Positions 40,401-55,049 of a stretch of 64,000 nt of DNA are shown piece after piece. A program made the translations under genes and the position numbers. The stretch covers positions 101,939,697-102,003,696 of the forward strand of contig OY720643.1 of the NCBI GenBank assembly GCA_963169105.1, given 5' to 3'. The DNA is from Ceriagrion tenellum. Lineage: Eukaryota > Arthropoda > Insecta > Odonata > Coenagrionidae. The notes under the pieces are model-generated. The model ran no database searches, had not been told where the DNA came from, and worked only from the letters and a program-made list of their open reading frames with translations. Position 1 is the first letter of the stretch. Every line of letters starts with the position of its first letter.

Positions 40401-42234
40401 CTGAAACTCTAGACGGATGCGACATACCACTTTCACCCCATTTGAGGGGGAGAATAATTTGACGCAAATTTCTTGGTAAGAATAGTTTTACGTTTATGTG
40501 GTGACAGGATACGATGATACTCATAACTCGATATGGTGGTAATATATGATATTGGGCATGTTGGTGATGTTTTAAGTTATAACTTTTCATAGTTACATCT
40601 TTTTTCAAAATTTTTAAAAAATGACCGTAGAAATGGTATTTAATTATAACGTAATAAAAATTTTATTACACTTTAAATAACCTGATAAGTGGAAGTTTGA
40701 ATGACCCCTTACTATAATTCAACTTTAGTGTAGGGAATCTTGTATAAATGCGGCAGTACAGTGTAGTTTTGTCCTATAATCATGTATTTCCTGTATTTGT
40801 TATTTTTGGATTTATATTTTTACATCCTTAGTTTTCATTAGCCCCGTATGGACGAAAATTCACCCGCTGAAACACACCCTTGTGGAGGCTTGGAGGGTGC
40901 TAGGTAAATTTACATAGTCAATAAACTTAAAGAGAGAGATTAGAAAATTACTGTGGTTGCGAAACTTGGTGGTAGTTGCCTGCGTAAAGGGTTACGCTAA
41001 GTTAGGAAGGCTTTTGAAGTAGCGGAGGAGGAGGAAATAATCAACAAAGCTTTCTACATGATTGAATGAAACCTGAAAAGGCGATAAATTGTCTGATGCG
41101 CGTTACAGGACTCTATTTACGCTCCAAAAACTGTTGAATTATAATGTGCTTAAGTTGTTCTATGACCGTCCAAGAGAGTCATCACAACAGTTGGTTTAAT
41201 TGCAATGGAAAGCACTGTAGTTGATGTGGATTATTAATAGAGGATTTTGAAATTCTAGAGCTATCCGGAACTTGTGGCGTCAGACATTGTGGCGGGGAGG
41301 GGCACTTGAACTATTCGAGATACTTCGTTTATCCCGATAGATTTCATTCTAAAACTTTTTATATACTTATGTGATATCGAACAGTGTATTAATTATTCTT
41401 TTTATTTGGCTGGACATTAGGTTTTAAAGATCAAATTGAAGACTTTCTGGGAATGAGTATTAATGTGTTTCCCCGTGAAAAACAAGTATGACTAAAACTA
41501 GGGCGCCTTCACCGTGAGTAATCTCATCATTTTCCCTCCCTCACAAAATTTCCGCAATCGTTAAAGTTACAAATGCACGACAGTTACGCTCCTGTCGAGT
41601 TGTATTTTAATCTAAGAAACGAGTCGTTAGCATACGCATTGAAGCATTAGCGGCTACCTTACCGCGCCTGACGTCACTTGTCTGTGTGTTGCTCTATAGA
41701 CAAATGTCTTCGCAAAACGCGTTTCAAAGGAAATACATTCGAAAAGTCATAGTTATAATTAAATCTAACTTCTCTTTTACAATCGATTTAACTTTAAAAA
41801 ACACAACTGTTAGTTGTGGGTGGTACGTGAACGTTAATTTAACTATTGTGTATAGACGGAACATAAAAGACTCTCATACGCTTTGTGATTGGCAGCATTC
41901 TAAAACAATTTACAAGGTTATGATATGAGCACTTGTATTGGAATTTTTTACAGTAATTTTCAAACATGTAATGATGCTGTTGTAGCCCGTTCACTTCTTC
42001 TAAATCTCAGACTTTATTGGCCAGTGACATAAAAGTTCGACCTTCGCTCATCCTATTATTCCATCCCCCCCTCCCAAACCACTCTCAATGTTTTCCACGA
42101 CCCCCATACCTTTTTCTTTCAACTTTCTACCTCACCCTCAATTTTTTATGTATAAGCTCGAGATTTTTTTGAAACTGTACTCTAATGATGGAATAACGTG
42201 CCCAGCCTACATCATCATCATCATTTGTCATTCA
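34433..42234. other. host DNA, no gene recognised
   Basis: AT-rich host sequence. A pyrimidine-rich, low-complexity patch lies at 34600-34690 (C runs and CTCTC). A C run occurs at 37848-37858. Frames such as 38712-38951 and 39043-39312 carry no recognised domain. Nothing else is supportable. Confidence 0.45.
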
Positions 42235-42450
42235 ATCCTATGGTTTGTTGACTGCAGACCTCCATCCTTCCCTAATGCTAGTTCCCTGACTCTCTGGTGT
42301 TTCATCTCATGAATTTCCCCTTTCTTTGATCTACATGATTAACCCTAGGCCTTCCTCTTGGGACTTTTTTCTCTATTTTTACTTCAATTATATTCTTCAC
42401 AAACCCATTTTGCCTCTGAGAGTGCTCAATCCATCTGGTTCTTCTTTACT
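42235..42450 (-). mobile_element. decayed LINE 3' tail fragment
   Basis: In reverse orientation this resembles 56360-56545 and 1265-1480: ggttgactgca-like, cctccatccttcc, ctaatgctagttcc, and further on ggccttcctcttggga. It is a third copy of the same repeat family's coding tail. Confidence 0.55.
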
Positions 42451-42569
42451 GTGTACCTAGTTTTCAATAGGGTGCTTTCCTCCTCCACTCTTCTGCATTC
42501 TTCTTCATTCCTTATTTTATCCGTCCATGTGATCCTCAACCAAACCTCAAGATCTTCATCAGAGAAGGA

Positions 42570-42760
42570 GGTATGGGTGGTTTGAATGGTTAAAGAACTC
42601 GACGCGATATTGAGGGATCCGGGTTCGAGTTCCTTTCTAGGTGAATTTTTTCTCCTCTGTAGAATTTCGCATTTAAATACGTATATGCCTTTGCAGAAGA
42701 TTCCATGAACGTGATATCGGGTCTTACCCAGATATCCTCAAGATTTTTTTTTCGGTCGTA
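42570..42760 (+). mobile_element. probable tRNA-derived SINE, second family
   Basis: A tRNA-like head (gggtggtttgaatggttaaag) is followed by B box GGTTCGAGTTC (42622-42632) and a body containing tgccttt and atcgggtcttacccagatatc. The body differs from the SINE at 2591. No cloverleaf was confirmed. Confidence 0.45.
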
Positions 42761-45700
42761 AGTAATTATGCATAGTTTTTATCGGTGTTTCACCGTCTTA
42801 AAAATAGCTAAAACAAAAATTACGTAATCGTTATTTCATGTAAATTTTGAATTTTTTGAAATTGAAGCAAAATAGATCGGTGTTTTGCCATAATAATGTC
42901 AGATGGACCTATTTCATGGTATTCAAGTATACGAAGTAAAGTTTCTCTGTCCACTGCTGAATCATTTATCGCGGCTAATGAGTTTGTTTTTTAGTTGAAA
43001 TATCTAAAAGATATAATTGAAGAGATGGCTGGAAAAACAGTGCTACAAAAGTCTGAATACGAATAGTTACTATAACAATAGTACTATAACAATAAATAAT
43101 AGTACGATAACATTCGTTCAGGCTGGAACATTACATCTACCTACTACCCTGAGGGCCACTTCATGGGCGTATGGCAGAGGGTGTTAGAAAGTCAGCCGTG
43201 TAAAGATGTAAGGGGTAAAGTTTGTGGAGGAGAAATGGTGGCGTGTGTTATGGGAGTGTATTTAGTGGGGCTTGGTTTTCATTGTGGTCGCTTATTGTGC
43301 GTGGAAAGATCGAATTTTTGAATTTTGTAGAAAATTAAAAAAAACATCGTCATATAGACGTTAATTATCTTTATATTAAGGACCAGTATTACATGAAGTT
43401 GTTTGATTTAACATCTGAGTCAACTGATAACAATATTGCAGGTATAGTAAACAAACCCTTGTTGCGTGTAAATTATGATAGATTTGGAGAAAGATTTGTT
43501 GGTGAATCCCAAAAGTATTCCTGACTGTAAATCCAAAACTTTCAACGGTGTCCTAAGCTCATTTTGAAGCCGATCACCCCTTTCGCTTCTTTTGAAACCG
43601 CCAAGGAAGAGGGCAGAGACGCACGGACGGGAGGGAGAGTGGGGAAACGGAAAAATTATTGCCCGGGGGAAAGTGAGACGCGTGCGCAAGTGCTGACGGG
43701 AACCGAGTAGGAGAGAGAGGAGAGAGAGAAAAAAACACGTGAATGACGCAGCCCGAAGGGGCTCTCTCTTTCTCTCTCTCTCCTCCTTTCAGCGGATCGC
43801 TCCGAGGCAGGGGGCGTGAAGGGAGGAAGTGAACGGTGAGCCGTGTTGTTGCTTGGAGACTGACGGAGGGAGCGGTACGGTCCATTTTCTCTGAGACTCC
43901 GAGAGATGAAGAAAACAGAAGGGGTAAGGGAGGGAAACATGCAATGGTGGGCTTGAGGAGGGGGGAGAGGAAGAAGGGGAAACGGTGGAGCATTAAATAT
44001 TGAACGCAAGGGCGAGAGGCAGAGCTGACTGGAGTGAGCGAGAGAAAGAAAGAGAGATAGAAGGGGGTGGGAAAGCGTGGAAATGTGGAAAAGAAAGGGG
44101 AAGAGAGAGATGCAGAAGGAGAGAGGTCGGGAGAGAAGGGCTTATCCGACCGGCAAAAACCATCGAACCACGACGTTCCATTTCGTGCCCACCTCCATGA
44201 GCCTTCAATACGCGTGTAGTGGTAGAGGAACATGGTATTGCGTATAAAAGGCCCTTTCATTGGAAGAGTCTATTCTTAACAAACTTATCTCCGCACGGGG
44301 AAGTAAGGTAAGGTTGGTAGGGTGTTCAAAAAAAATTGAAAAGTCCCCTCTTTTTTCGCGCTTCCCCCCAGTTCGATCATAAATGACTAAGGAGAGCCTT
44401 GCGTTAAATATCAGCTCCAAAATTGTATTTATGAATTCAAATTTAATATTGGGTATTTTGGAATTTATGATAAATTTTAACAGCCTACTATCTGGAATTT
44501 TAATGACCCCATGTTTGTAATTCGTTTTCAGAGGGGGATATCGCGATAAAAAGTGCTGCTAGTCGTTCTGATTTATCTGATTTTCCAATGGCCCATGTTG
44601 GAAATCGATGAAGAGCTACGCTCCTCACGACTGCTTTCACGTACCGTTCAATCAATATCCTTTAACTAACGATTTCACTTTTAAAGCCAAAATTTTTAGC
44701 TGTGAGTGGTGTTTAAATGTTTACTTTGCTGTTATGGCTAGACAGGGCATTAATGATTCTTCCTTATGCTTTGTAATAGCCAGTATTTTATTACAATCAA
44801 CAAGATTATGAAACGGTAAATAATGGCTAAGATATATTGAATTTTTGACGGAAATCCCTAGCTATGAAATGTCCTTAGGTCATACCCCTTTTTTATTCCA
44901 TATATTTGTTTATCAAAATGATGCGGTTTTGTATGTTAATAAATTCTACTTTTATGTTAAAATTAATTTTATCGATTTTATTTGAGTATGGTTTAAAATA
45001 ACGCCACTGTATTCAGTCAAAATTTTACGTGGAGATGAAAATATGCCAATGAAGCTTGATGGTGTAACAATCGACCCCATCATCAGCAACAATGGCGTAA
45101 CTATTGTAACAAGCATTCGCATATTTCCAAAGTCGAATTGAAGTAAAAATAACATTTGTGATTCTGATTGAATGGTTCTGGATCTTCTATCTAAAAAACA
45201 CTGCTGAAGCGAATTTTCTAAATTACGTTTAAAAATAAAATAAAGTCTCAGTGTCAAGAGAAACTGTCTCTTTGTCGTATTTTTCTCTTATAGGTCAGAT
45301 CAAAGCTTTTGACAGAAGTTGGCAATGAATAATTCCATTTTCGCGTCTAATTCTTTGGTAATTCAAGAAAGTAGAGTCTTATTCGTTAAGTTGACACAAT
45401 TGCTCTTAGACCAAGTAAGTTCTCTCCATACTTGAATGAATATTTAGCAATGAATTTAATGGCATTGGCGTTTTAGACTTGGCCGCGGGAATGCTTGCTC
45501 GTAAAGGCAAGCAAAAATTAGCTAGCAAATTCATCCCTTTGAACCATCGTTGCATTTTGCCTTTGCACCCTTGATTTTCTGAACCTTTCGACCACAGTGT
45601 TCCATCGCTACTTCCTGCCTCATTCATCTAGAGGGTGGTGAAGAAGTTCATTCCGCACATCATCCTGTCGATGATTATATTGCCTTGCTCGAGGCAATTC

Positions 45701-48700
45701 TGTAGGATGAACCAATTGAAAGGAATGTTTCGACCTTCCCTTCCTTCTCTTTCCTCTGAATGCCAGAAATTTCCCCCAACTTGAACAACGGCCAGTGACC
45801 CGGCTTATAAGAGAATAGAAATGGTACCCACACTATTTGACAAGCTAGGGGCAGTAATATCTTGGGCTGGAATGGGATTAACCGAGGCTTTTGAGCGAGG
45901 GGACGTTGTGTGTACCTTTGAACTTCAGGGCAATCTTACATTTTATGAGACGGAATACAAGAATAAGTTATTTCATTTGCTGAGTTTCTGCGGACATTTA
46001 TGAGACGTTTCCTCTAGCAAATTGTGGTCATAGCGTAACCATACTTCGAGACGTTTTATTGCTGTAAAAAACTTTATCTTTCGCACTGCACTCATTTTTC
46101 ACCAATGTAATTTGGAATTCTAAATAAGAAGGTATAGATCATCAAATTATCGTAGTAGTTCCTATGGAGACGCTACAGTGTCAACCCCAGTAGGATGATG
46201 CTAGTCTTATAATGATTTAGTGAATAAAATTCTCTAATTGGCTACTGAAAATGATTTGTTCTGCATAGAATCGGCCCCTAACAACCGTATCATGTTTAAT
46301 TCAAAACCCCGCTTTTTAAATTTAATAAAATTTTCATATAATTTTATTGATTAATAATTTTATGTTGCGTTATTATTTATATAATTTTCATGGTAATCTC
46401 CTTAAGATAAGTACTCTGAGTGCAGCACATTTAACTATGTATTTCAAAATGTATTTGTATTTCGTCCTTAAAATATAACAAAGAATTTTGTATTTTAAAA
46501 ACACTTTTAGAGATTTTTGCCCAGCTCTAAATTGGCTTCTTTTTTCATTATTTTCAAGGATTGAGATTAAGGTCTTGAGAGGAAAAAATTTAGTCCCCTG
46601 TAAGGTTATTAGGTTAGTGTGGACTTCGATGCCCTAATCGGTAATTATATTCCAATACCTGTTTGCCCTGTAGAGTAGTGTGGTAAGGTATTAGGGTGGA
46701 TATTGTCTTAGTAATTCAGCAGCAGTTGATGCAGTAAATTTTAGTTTTCTAGATTAGGATCAAACTACACTACTCGACAGAGCCAAAGGATATTGGGATT
46801 GAGTCCCCGAAGAGGCCGTCGGAATGCGCCTCGAACCCTACTCTCAAGAGGGATCAAAGATTCTACCTTAGCAAGACCCTGATCCCAAATACTGCGAGAA
46901 ATTCTGAGTGGTAGGAAACAGACAGTAAATCAGTAACAATCTAGGTTGAAGAGTTGATTACAAAAAACGGGACAATACGGAATAAGGGCATATAAAACCT
47001 CGACAATGACGGGAATTTCTTCCATCAAAACGCCGAAATTGTTATGGCATTAATCTTGAGTGAAGAGTTGGACTAATTCATCAAACTAATATTGATAGCT
47101 CATATGGGAGAAGAGACAGAGGAGAGATCTGTAAAACCATTAAGTCGTGTGTGAAGACTACCATGTGTTCACTTGGTACTGCTTGGCGGGTACACCTTTT
47201 ACAATCTGTCTTTCGGTCGAGGATCCACCACTAACATTGTACCCTTAACTCTCTCTCTCTCCGACTTATACCTCCACAATCACAGTAACCTATAACGATC
47301 ACACATACACTGCTATATATTCTACTGTTTCCTCTTCTTACTCCGTAACCTCACTTGTTTACAGTGGAAACGTATCAGAAAACAATAAGGAAATTTGACG
47401 AGGATGATGCGGAAAGTTTTTCATGTCTCTTCTGATTTATCCCTCAAATCGCATCTCGTGTTATTTCGAGGAGTTTTTATCCGAAGGCGACCGCTTTGGG
47501 AAAATGAAAGTTGTTGTGGTGGTTTAATTTTGTCGATAGCGTCATCTAAAGTTCGCCCAAGGCTTTTAAGGCGGGAGAATAGTTATTTCTTTGTTTTTTT
47601 TCTTCGTCCCGCGGCATTCTCATTTGCGGTGGTTTATGGAGTTATGGATTATTGCATGGCTCAACCTGAACGCGAAAACGGAAGAATTCAGCACATTTTA
47701 TTGGAATCCCATTTATCCTCTGCTTGGAGTTTTAAAGGAGATACGTTGTAGTTAAATATGTGCAGGATTACAGCTTTTACCGTATGAAATATTTTGATAT
47801 TTAGATAATGTTCGAAAAATATCTTCCGGCGAAATACTTCATTGTATGGTAGATATTTTTACGTTTACTTGTAATTTTATATAATTGGAAACATACATTT
47901 CCATGTCATGTTTTCAAAATAAATCTGTAACATAAATTGTGAAGTTATGTCAGGCCAAATACTGAAAGAGTTTGTTCGCATAAATTATTTAAAGGTTTAA
48001 TAACCTATATATCAAGGTTAGTAGCTCTGCTTAGTGAAATGTTAGTATGCTGAAATAATACTAAAAACACTATCTTTCCTCTCAGTAATTTCATATCAGT
48101 CGACCGTTGTTTCAAGAGCGTCACTATAAAGACTAATCGCGGTCGACTGTTATTAAACTAACCTGTGGAAGTACAAAGTATTTTAATTAATTTTATGTCT
48201 ACTGTACTCAGAAAAGGGAATATTTAAGAAACTTAGGTGCTTTTTGAGAAAATATTTAATTTTGCTCAAAGTATCAGAACTTCAGTCAAAGCGACCACTG
48301 GGTTGGAAATTTAATGGCATGAAATCCGAACTATAGTGGGTTCGTAACTCCTCTCCGTTGTTGGTTCAGATAGAATGCTATTTTTTATATCCCAAGAGCC
48401 AAAAGTATACTTTTACTGACAGAGGCAAAATATTTGATAAAATGTCAAACATGGTGAAAAACATGGTTTGAGGAAGTATTAATGGTTTAATGTTCAGTGG
48501 CCAGCCACTTGAGAACAAATAGTGATAACTCCTAAAACCACAATATAATTAACAGTCAAGAAAGAGAATATTTGCAGATATAAAGGCAATACTGTGAAAT
48601 TCACTAGAGTTGGCACGTTGATATAAAATATTCTCATACTTAGGTAAAATAAAGTTCACAGGGAGTTTCAGCAAGTTTAAAAATATGATATAACAATTGA

Positions 48701-50867
48701 AATTTATTATATGTATGTAATGTTATAATTTTAGACATGAACAAGGTCAAATACCTCAATTTTTTAAATAAGGAGGCATGGTAATTATTATAGATAACGA
48801 ACAATTTACTGCAAAAAGCCAAGTACGTAATTTAATTGTATATTTATTGCGATAGTAAATTGTATACCTCTTAGTATCAGTTGAACAAATCGATGGCCGC
48901 CTATTCCAGATTAAGCAATCAATATCTATTCCCTGTCAATTTTGACGGGAAATTAGTTGTTCTGACGATATGAAGCATTTTTCGGATAGGGAAGGGGGAA
49001 AGTCTTAGAGGAAGGAATTTAAAAGAATGAAAATGATTGAGTAAAACAAAATTGAATTCATACTTTCTAATTAGTACCTAATGCTTGTGCTTGGTAGCCC
49101 AACGTTCGAGACATACCTATAAAATTAAATTTTAAGGAAACCAATAGATGCCACTCTCTGCATTAATTTTTTCGATTGAGCATCAAATTTGAGATGCCGG
49201 TTTCGAATTGGGAAATTCTCTCACTTTTCCAATCTTTGCGAAAATAGAACATTGTTATTGGAATAACGGGCAGAAGAAAAAAGATTAATTCTTTTTCTTG
49301 ATGCGAATTCAGTCTCTAGTACATTAAACAACGAAATTAGAGCAAGGATTTGCCTCAATTCCTTCTCTAATTTTTATTGTTGCTTATGAATTTCGGTCCA
49401 ATATGTACACGCATTTTTCTCTGTCATTCAAACATGAGAGTCATGCGTTGTTAGTCGACGAATTTAATTTGAACTAAATTTGATTAGGAGAAAGGAAAGA
49501 GGGTTTAGTCGACAAAATCGCATCTGAAATAAATATGTTATATACTTATGCACTTGGCATATACTCGTCTGTATCTTTTCCCCTAGGACGCCATAGCTGT
49601 TGCATTATGTAACTATGGAAATTTTTTGATATAGGATTTCATAAGTGCATTCAAGTAAATAATAATTAAACCTGTGCGATCGGTTAGGCATTCTTTCTAT
49701 CCCGTCGATGTGAGTCAAGCCCCTTTGATGCTAACTTTTAATGGGATTAATAGTAGCTTCAAAAGGGTGTCTGGGTTTGAAATCCTTCAGCGTACTCGGA
49801 ATTTGGCCTAGGGGGTGTGGTCACATGTGCTCTCCATGAGTTTAAAACCCTGCTCACTAGGCAGCGCACTTCAAAAGTGATTTGGGACAGATTTGATGTG
49901 CGCTGGAGTGTGCTGGAAAGCTTGAGAGCGAAGGAACGTAAATAATTCCATCCGCGACTGATGTTAAAGGGATTGATTTCCATCGAAGGCGGGAAAAAAA
50001 TCGATATTTGAAAGTTTTTGATCACTGTGAACGTCTTAAATTTTCAAGCTTGTAATATGAATGAATTTGTTGGCTAAAGAGAGAAAATTCAGCAGTGCCT
50101 TTTTTTACGCATCTTTAATATGCTACCCACCCTAAGCTGATGCACTTTTTTCCTCATCTCCCTTGGTTACATTGGCCATCTTTCGTGACCCCGTATGTGA
50201 GCTGATGTGTTTTCACCTGCCCTTACTTCAACACCTTTAATGGAATCTCCCAACTACCTCTATTTTCTTTTTTTCTCTTTTGTTTGAGGAAGAAATCCGT
50301 CGTTTTCAAGGACTATTCTAATAATGACTTTCCACGCCTACCTGAAAATGCATCATTCCATGTCCAAAATTCCTCAGAGGAAAAATCATTCACTATGAAT
50401 CGGACTTGGATACCTCGACATTACCCAGTGATCTTAGCCAGTTAAGGTTATATTTACATATTACCCAGAAAACTACCTCAATGGTGTTTGGCAGGAGATG
50501 AGTTATCACCAACATGTACCATAATGTACATATAAATTTCACCAACATGCACAAAACTGCAGGTATGGTACCATTGCTTCAGAAACTATTGAATTAATGT
50601 AAAATGCAAATACGTGAACGAGATACTGGAGTTATGCAGGGATCATGCGAAATGCCATGTCAGTACCATGTGGCAGATTTAAAAAACTAGTATAAGGATC
50701 AAACCAACTAATCAGCTTGTCTCTTATCGATCGCGGGTTAAAAGGCATTTTTAAGCCTGTCTGTTCTGTAGACTATTTTTCTAATTTAATCTCCTAATCT
50801 TATCTATCGTATCATGCTGGATATCGTTAAAAATTAATAACTTGTCGGAAAATAAATTCGTTTTGTG
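42761..50867. other. host DNA with low-complexity and hairpin repeats, no gene recognised
   Basis: No convincing gene. A polypurine stretch spans 43600-44140 (see separate entry). A TATA-like GTATAAAAGG lies at about 44242. Inverted repeats occur at 46661-46788 (stem words gtagagtagtgtgg and ctacactactcgac) and 48097-48149 (perfect 10-bp arms cagtcgaccg). Frames including 45821-46003 and 47395-47751 show no recognised domain. Confidence 0.4.
43600..44140 (+). repeat. polypurine (GA-rich) low-complexity region
   Basis: A long GA-dominated stretch with GAGAGAG runs; a CT-rich inversion at about 43763-43795 (ctctctctttctctctctc) can pair with the neighbouring GA runs. The long Ser/Pro/Leu frames on the minus strand here (for example 43574-44260) are artefacts of this composition. 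Confidence 0.7.
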
Positions 50868-50870
50868 TTA

Positions 50871-51095
50871 ACTTAAGAGATTTTGTCTAATTTTTAATCG
50901 GCGGTCAGAAGGCATTTCCCATCCCGGTTGTTTCAAGAGGTCAGTGACACTAACTAAACTATCATAACGGCCCTTTGCGTATCTCGCTGATCTTCTCTGC
51001 ACGTGTTCTAACTCTGTTTTTAAGCCTACCTCATGTGGAGCCCAAATACTGGCAGCGTATTCCACGTGCGGTCTAACAAGGGGGAAATTATATGA
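50871..51095 (-). mobile_element. CR1-like LINE ORF2 C-terminal fragment
   Basis: The minus strand reads LVRPHVEYAASIWAPHE, then LEHVQRRSARYAKGRY, then LLKQPGWEM, then RRLKIRQNLLS. This is the characteristic end of the reverse-transcriptase ORF of CR1/Jockey-group non-LTR elements. Only this end is preserved. Confidence 0.85.
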
Positions 51096-51254
51096 TACAA
51101 TGAGATAAAGTATAATAATTGTATATAATAAGCTTACGAGGTAGTATTTCTTCGTTTTGGACTTTAGGGAACAAGTTGATACGGAATACCGGACATTATA
51201 TGTCACAAAAGCATAGCCCACTTGCATGCACTTATGGGACACTACAAAATACAA

Positions 51255-54200
51255 ATAATACCATTAGTAGGTTATACCGTTTCTAGTATCTAGTCCCGGT
51301 ATCCTCATAAGTCGTCTCACCATAACAACCTCTAAATTGAAACTTAAATGCCAGTGAAAAATGAATGAAAAACTTCCAATAAACATGAGAAACCGACTTT
51401 AAAAGCTTTTGGTTGCGTACCCTTTGTAAAAATAACCCATCATATTCGAGCCGGTCGAAGCAGAGTATAACCGTAAATGAGTTTAGTATGAAATGGCTTT
51501 GGCAGTTATAAAGGGAAAATTTAAATTGTGCTGTCACATGCGTTATAAACAAAATTTCGACGTGACTCTCTTAGTCGTCTCTGGGAAATAAATTCAATTT
51601 AGATAATTTCCAGGAGGAGAAAGCTATGCTGAGCTTTAACGGATGTCTTTAGATCGAAGACTGCAAAGCTTTTAAGGCTATTACCCGGGAGAACAGATAA
51701 TTGACATTAATGAGTGGGAGAGACGAGCTCCTTGCCATGCTCTCCTGCTGCCTTGCGCTGCGAATGTCAAAATTTGATCATTGCTATAAAACGTGCCCTG
51801 ATTTTAAATGCAGGAATGGACATCGCTGCCTAGGTCAGATCAATCGTGTTCACGTTCGGTCAAGGACAATAGGCTTTTGACGTTGTATAACTAAATATGG
51901 CTGCACAATTTTCCTTGACACTCCGGTGGAATCTTTAATGAATCAGGCAAAAATATAATATGTAAAAATAGGGTGAGAATTCTGATACCCCTTTATTGTA
52001 CATTTAGTTGTTACTCTTAACGATTAATATGGTTTGTTTATTTTGGTGAAATCACCTAAATCAGTGGTCAGCTGCCGTATTATGATGATCTTTATCAAGT
52101 TTCGGGTTAAGGTGACAGATAAAAATTTCATTTTTATAATAGTTTAAATCAGTGTGCTTGAAATTTGAGGAATATTGTAGTTTTATTATTGAGTGCAATA
52201 TTTTTAATGGGAATAACTTCGTGAAGATATGAAATGTTTAGATGTCGGCCGTAGCCATTCATTAAAGATTGGAATGTATGGAGCCAAACAGGGCTGCACC
52301 AGAGGGTTAATTTGATACCTTGAAAATGCACAATCGGCCATGTTGAATTGTTGATCTATTCTGAAGTTAATCAGCCAAAAAATATGGTATTAGCAATGGC
52401 ATTTTCGCGTAACCACTGTAATTTTTCTAAAAAATTTGCGATTTGAAAAATTTCCCAAAAAAAGCACAGCGTTATTCAGAACATATTTGAACACAACGCT
52501 CGCAATAAGCATGTTGGGTGGGTAATTTTTGCAAAAAAGCAGGATTTATTTTGTCCATCGTGACGTTAACCACTCTCTTCTTTCGTCTACTTTCACAGAA
52601 TTGGAGGATGCAAGCGATGAAATAATCAAGAGCCGAACTGCAGTGGTCATATATGCACATCGACGTTAATAGATCGTAATATATACTGATGTGTTGCGAT
52701 TTCAGCTGGCTCGATGATAATGCTATGAAAGCAATGTCGGAATCTGTTATCATGACGCACTCCCCAAGAGTTATGTGCCTAGCAGCTTCACTAAGATTAA
52801 ATGGAGGGAGACAATGCCGCAGTGATGGCAGATGATTGCTTTTCCTTCGATCCCGCCCGCGTCCGTCCCATGTGAAAGCCTAGCTACGCTAGCGCAATTA
52901 CTTTTTAGATTGAGTTATGGTCCGATTGATTGAAATGAGAAGGACACCCGGGTGAGTTGAGATTAAATAGCGTCATCATAGTGCCAAATTGAGTTAGCGC
53001 TGAAAAGCTGTGTCCCTCCAGGGTGACCCTTAAAATAAGGCCAGGGCGGAGAGTGCTAGAAGCACCGAGTGGATTAATCGCGTGCAGTGTGGACTATAAG
53101 ATTGAACGTGCCCATTATTATGCTATTTTATTATGGCAAACAAAGAGCATTAATTTTTATTTGAAACGGTGTTTCACAATACTAGGAGTAAAACTTTTAC
53201 GTAGAACGGTAAAAAAATAATTTATAATCTAACTTTAATATAGTTGGGAAATACGTACTTTGTGTACATACTAGTAAGCTAAAACCATTGATTTGTGGGT
53301 CTTACTAACATGGTTGGGGATCCAATGGGCTCTCAATTCCCCTAGTTCTGCTTTGTAAATAACCTCTGAATGAATGAACTAATGAGGCATTTATCTTTTA
53401 AATTTGCGCAAAGGGGCATAACAGTTATCTGTACAAATATTGCTTGAAGTTATTCGTTATACTTTCACCATCTCTCTTAATGATAAAATCATTTTTTGGG
53501 GGGTAAGATTGGTCTTGGGAACTAATAGATCGTTATTAACTCATCACCTACGTTTTGCAAATGTATATTTGCTTCTGAAGGGCTACAATCAATGCAAGAT
53601 TTAATAAAAAATAAGCTATTTTTACTAACCGAATTTTTATGTGTACTTCATGAGTTCCTTAATTTTCGTTTGAAATCAAAAGCAATTTAAATTGGCATTT
53701 CTGCTGTTTGCGGAGAAATGGCTAGTGAATTAATAAATATCTGTTCAGTCTAAAGTCATTTCGAGTTGATAAGACGGTTTTTACCGCTCTCGTAGCTAAT
53801 CGCATAGCACTCTATTTTACTATTGACATACACTGTGGTGGGGGCAGCAATATCCATTTCACTACGACTACGTGAAAATTGTAGTTATTCTGGAAAACTC
53901 TGCTGTTTTAGGAGGGTCAATAAAATGCTGTTTACTGCAGTTTTCGTTTTTTAAGATGTGCGTCAATTGTTGTTCCTAAGAAGCTAAGATACATTTGATA
54001 AACGTCGGTGATGAGTGAGTAACGGTCTTTTTTTTCCCAAAGCAACAGTCTCCGTCTCTCAAGTCATTCAAATTATAGTTTTTCCGACGATCATGATTTC
54101 GATGCATTGAATCATCGTTAGGTGAAGATATGGCACTGAATTGCAACTATAATGGTCTTAAAATAGATAATTTTCCTGGAATTGCAGTACTTTATTGAGC

Positions 54201-54852
54201 CCCATCTTGTAGAAAATGCACTTTTTTAAGCTCAAGACTGTCACCTTCTTCAGCATTACGGCGTTAAATTTCCTTTTCAAGTTTTTAGCTCGGACTGTAA
54301 ATGATATATAAAACGTTGCATCATTTTCTGCCGTGTAGATGCTCTTTTTTCTTCGCATCTTCTTATTCTCTTTCTCTATACAGCATGAAAGTCCAATAGT
54401 ATTTAGCTGATCGGAAGCCCCGGATTCTACCTTCCAGCATAGCTGAATATTCGTTGAACAAAATTTCTTTGTAAGATGCAGGTAGAAATCAGGAATTTTG
54501 CCATAATCATTCGTGGAATTTGAGCAATGCCTGCTCACTCTTCTATTTCTTCTGTTTTTTTGGCATACTATTTCATATTATATGATCATAATACTTCTTA
54601 TCATTCACCTTGTGATAAGGATACTAGATTCCTCGTCATTTAGCATCTGTGGAGAACTATGTCAACTATCGATGGCCAAAATCGAATCACGATTGAATTT
54701 TACAACTACAGATGCAAAAGTTGTACAGAAAGCATATAATATAGCTCCATCAATTGTATTTTTTATACATGAAGTCTACTGAAAAACACCTTAAAAGGCA
54801 CATTAATGACTCAGACGAAAGGTAATTTCACCTTGGCAATATAACATCATCA
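51255..54852. other. host DNA, no gene recognised
   Basis: AT-rich sequence. Frames such as 51283-51552 and 54158-54538 have no recognised domain, and no dispersed repeat was identified by eye. Confidence 0.4.
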
Positions 54853-55040
54853 TCATCTGGTGTTCTGCCTGTTGGCAGGTCCCGTACACCACTGATGTCT
54901 CCATCCGCTTATGTCCCGAGCTTCCTTCTTTGTTTCCTCATAGCTGTTCCTCTTCACCTTATCCACCAATTTAATTCTTCCCCTTCGTCTCTTTTTCTCT
55001 CCTTCAATTGAACCCTCAAGTGCCACTGTTATTATACTTT
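54853..55040 (-). mobile_element. decayed LINE ORF2 tail, second type
   Basis: The minus strand reads ALEGSIEGEKKRRRGRIKLVDKV, then RNSYEETKKEARDISGWR (shown here only as short words: GEKKRRRGRIK, ETKKEARD, GWRHQW). The KRRRGR...A-x-D...WR pattern is that of the basic tail of non-LTR retrotransposon ORF2. It differs from the 56360 copy. Confidence 0.6.
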
Positions 55041-55049
55041 TCCCTCTCA

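Noticed and set aside
44242..44251. Strong TATA-like GTATAAAAGG beside the polypurine tract
   Set aside because: No initiator at the right distance and no recognisable downstream coding region, so not called as a promoter.
43574..44260. 228-codon minus-strand frame rich in Ser, Pro and Leu
   Set aside because: Produced by a long polypurine/polypyrimidine tract. Several overlapping frames in this region show the same low-complexity composition.
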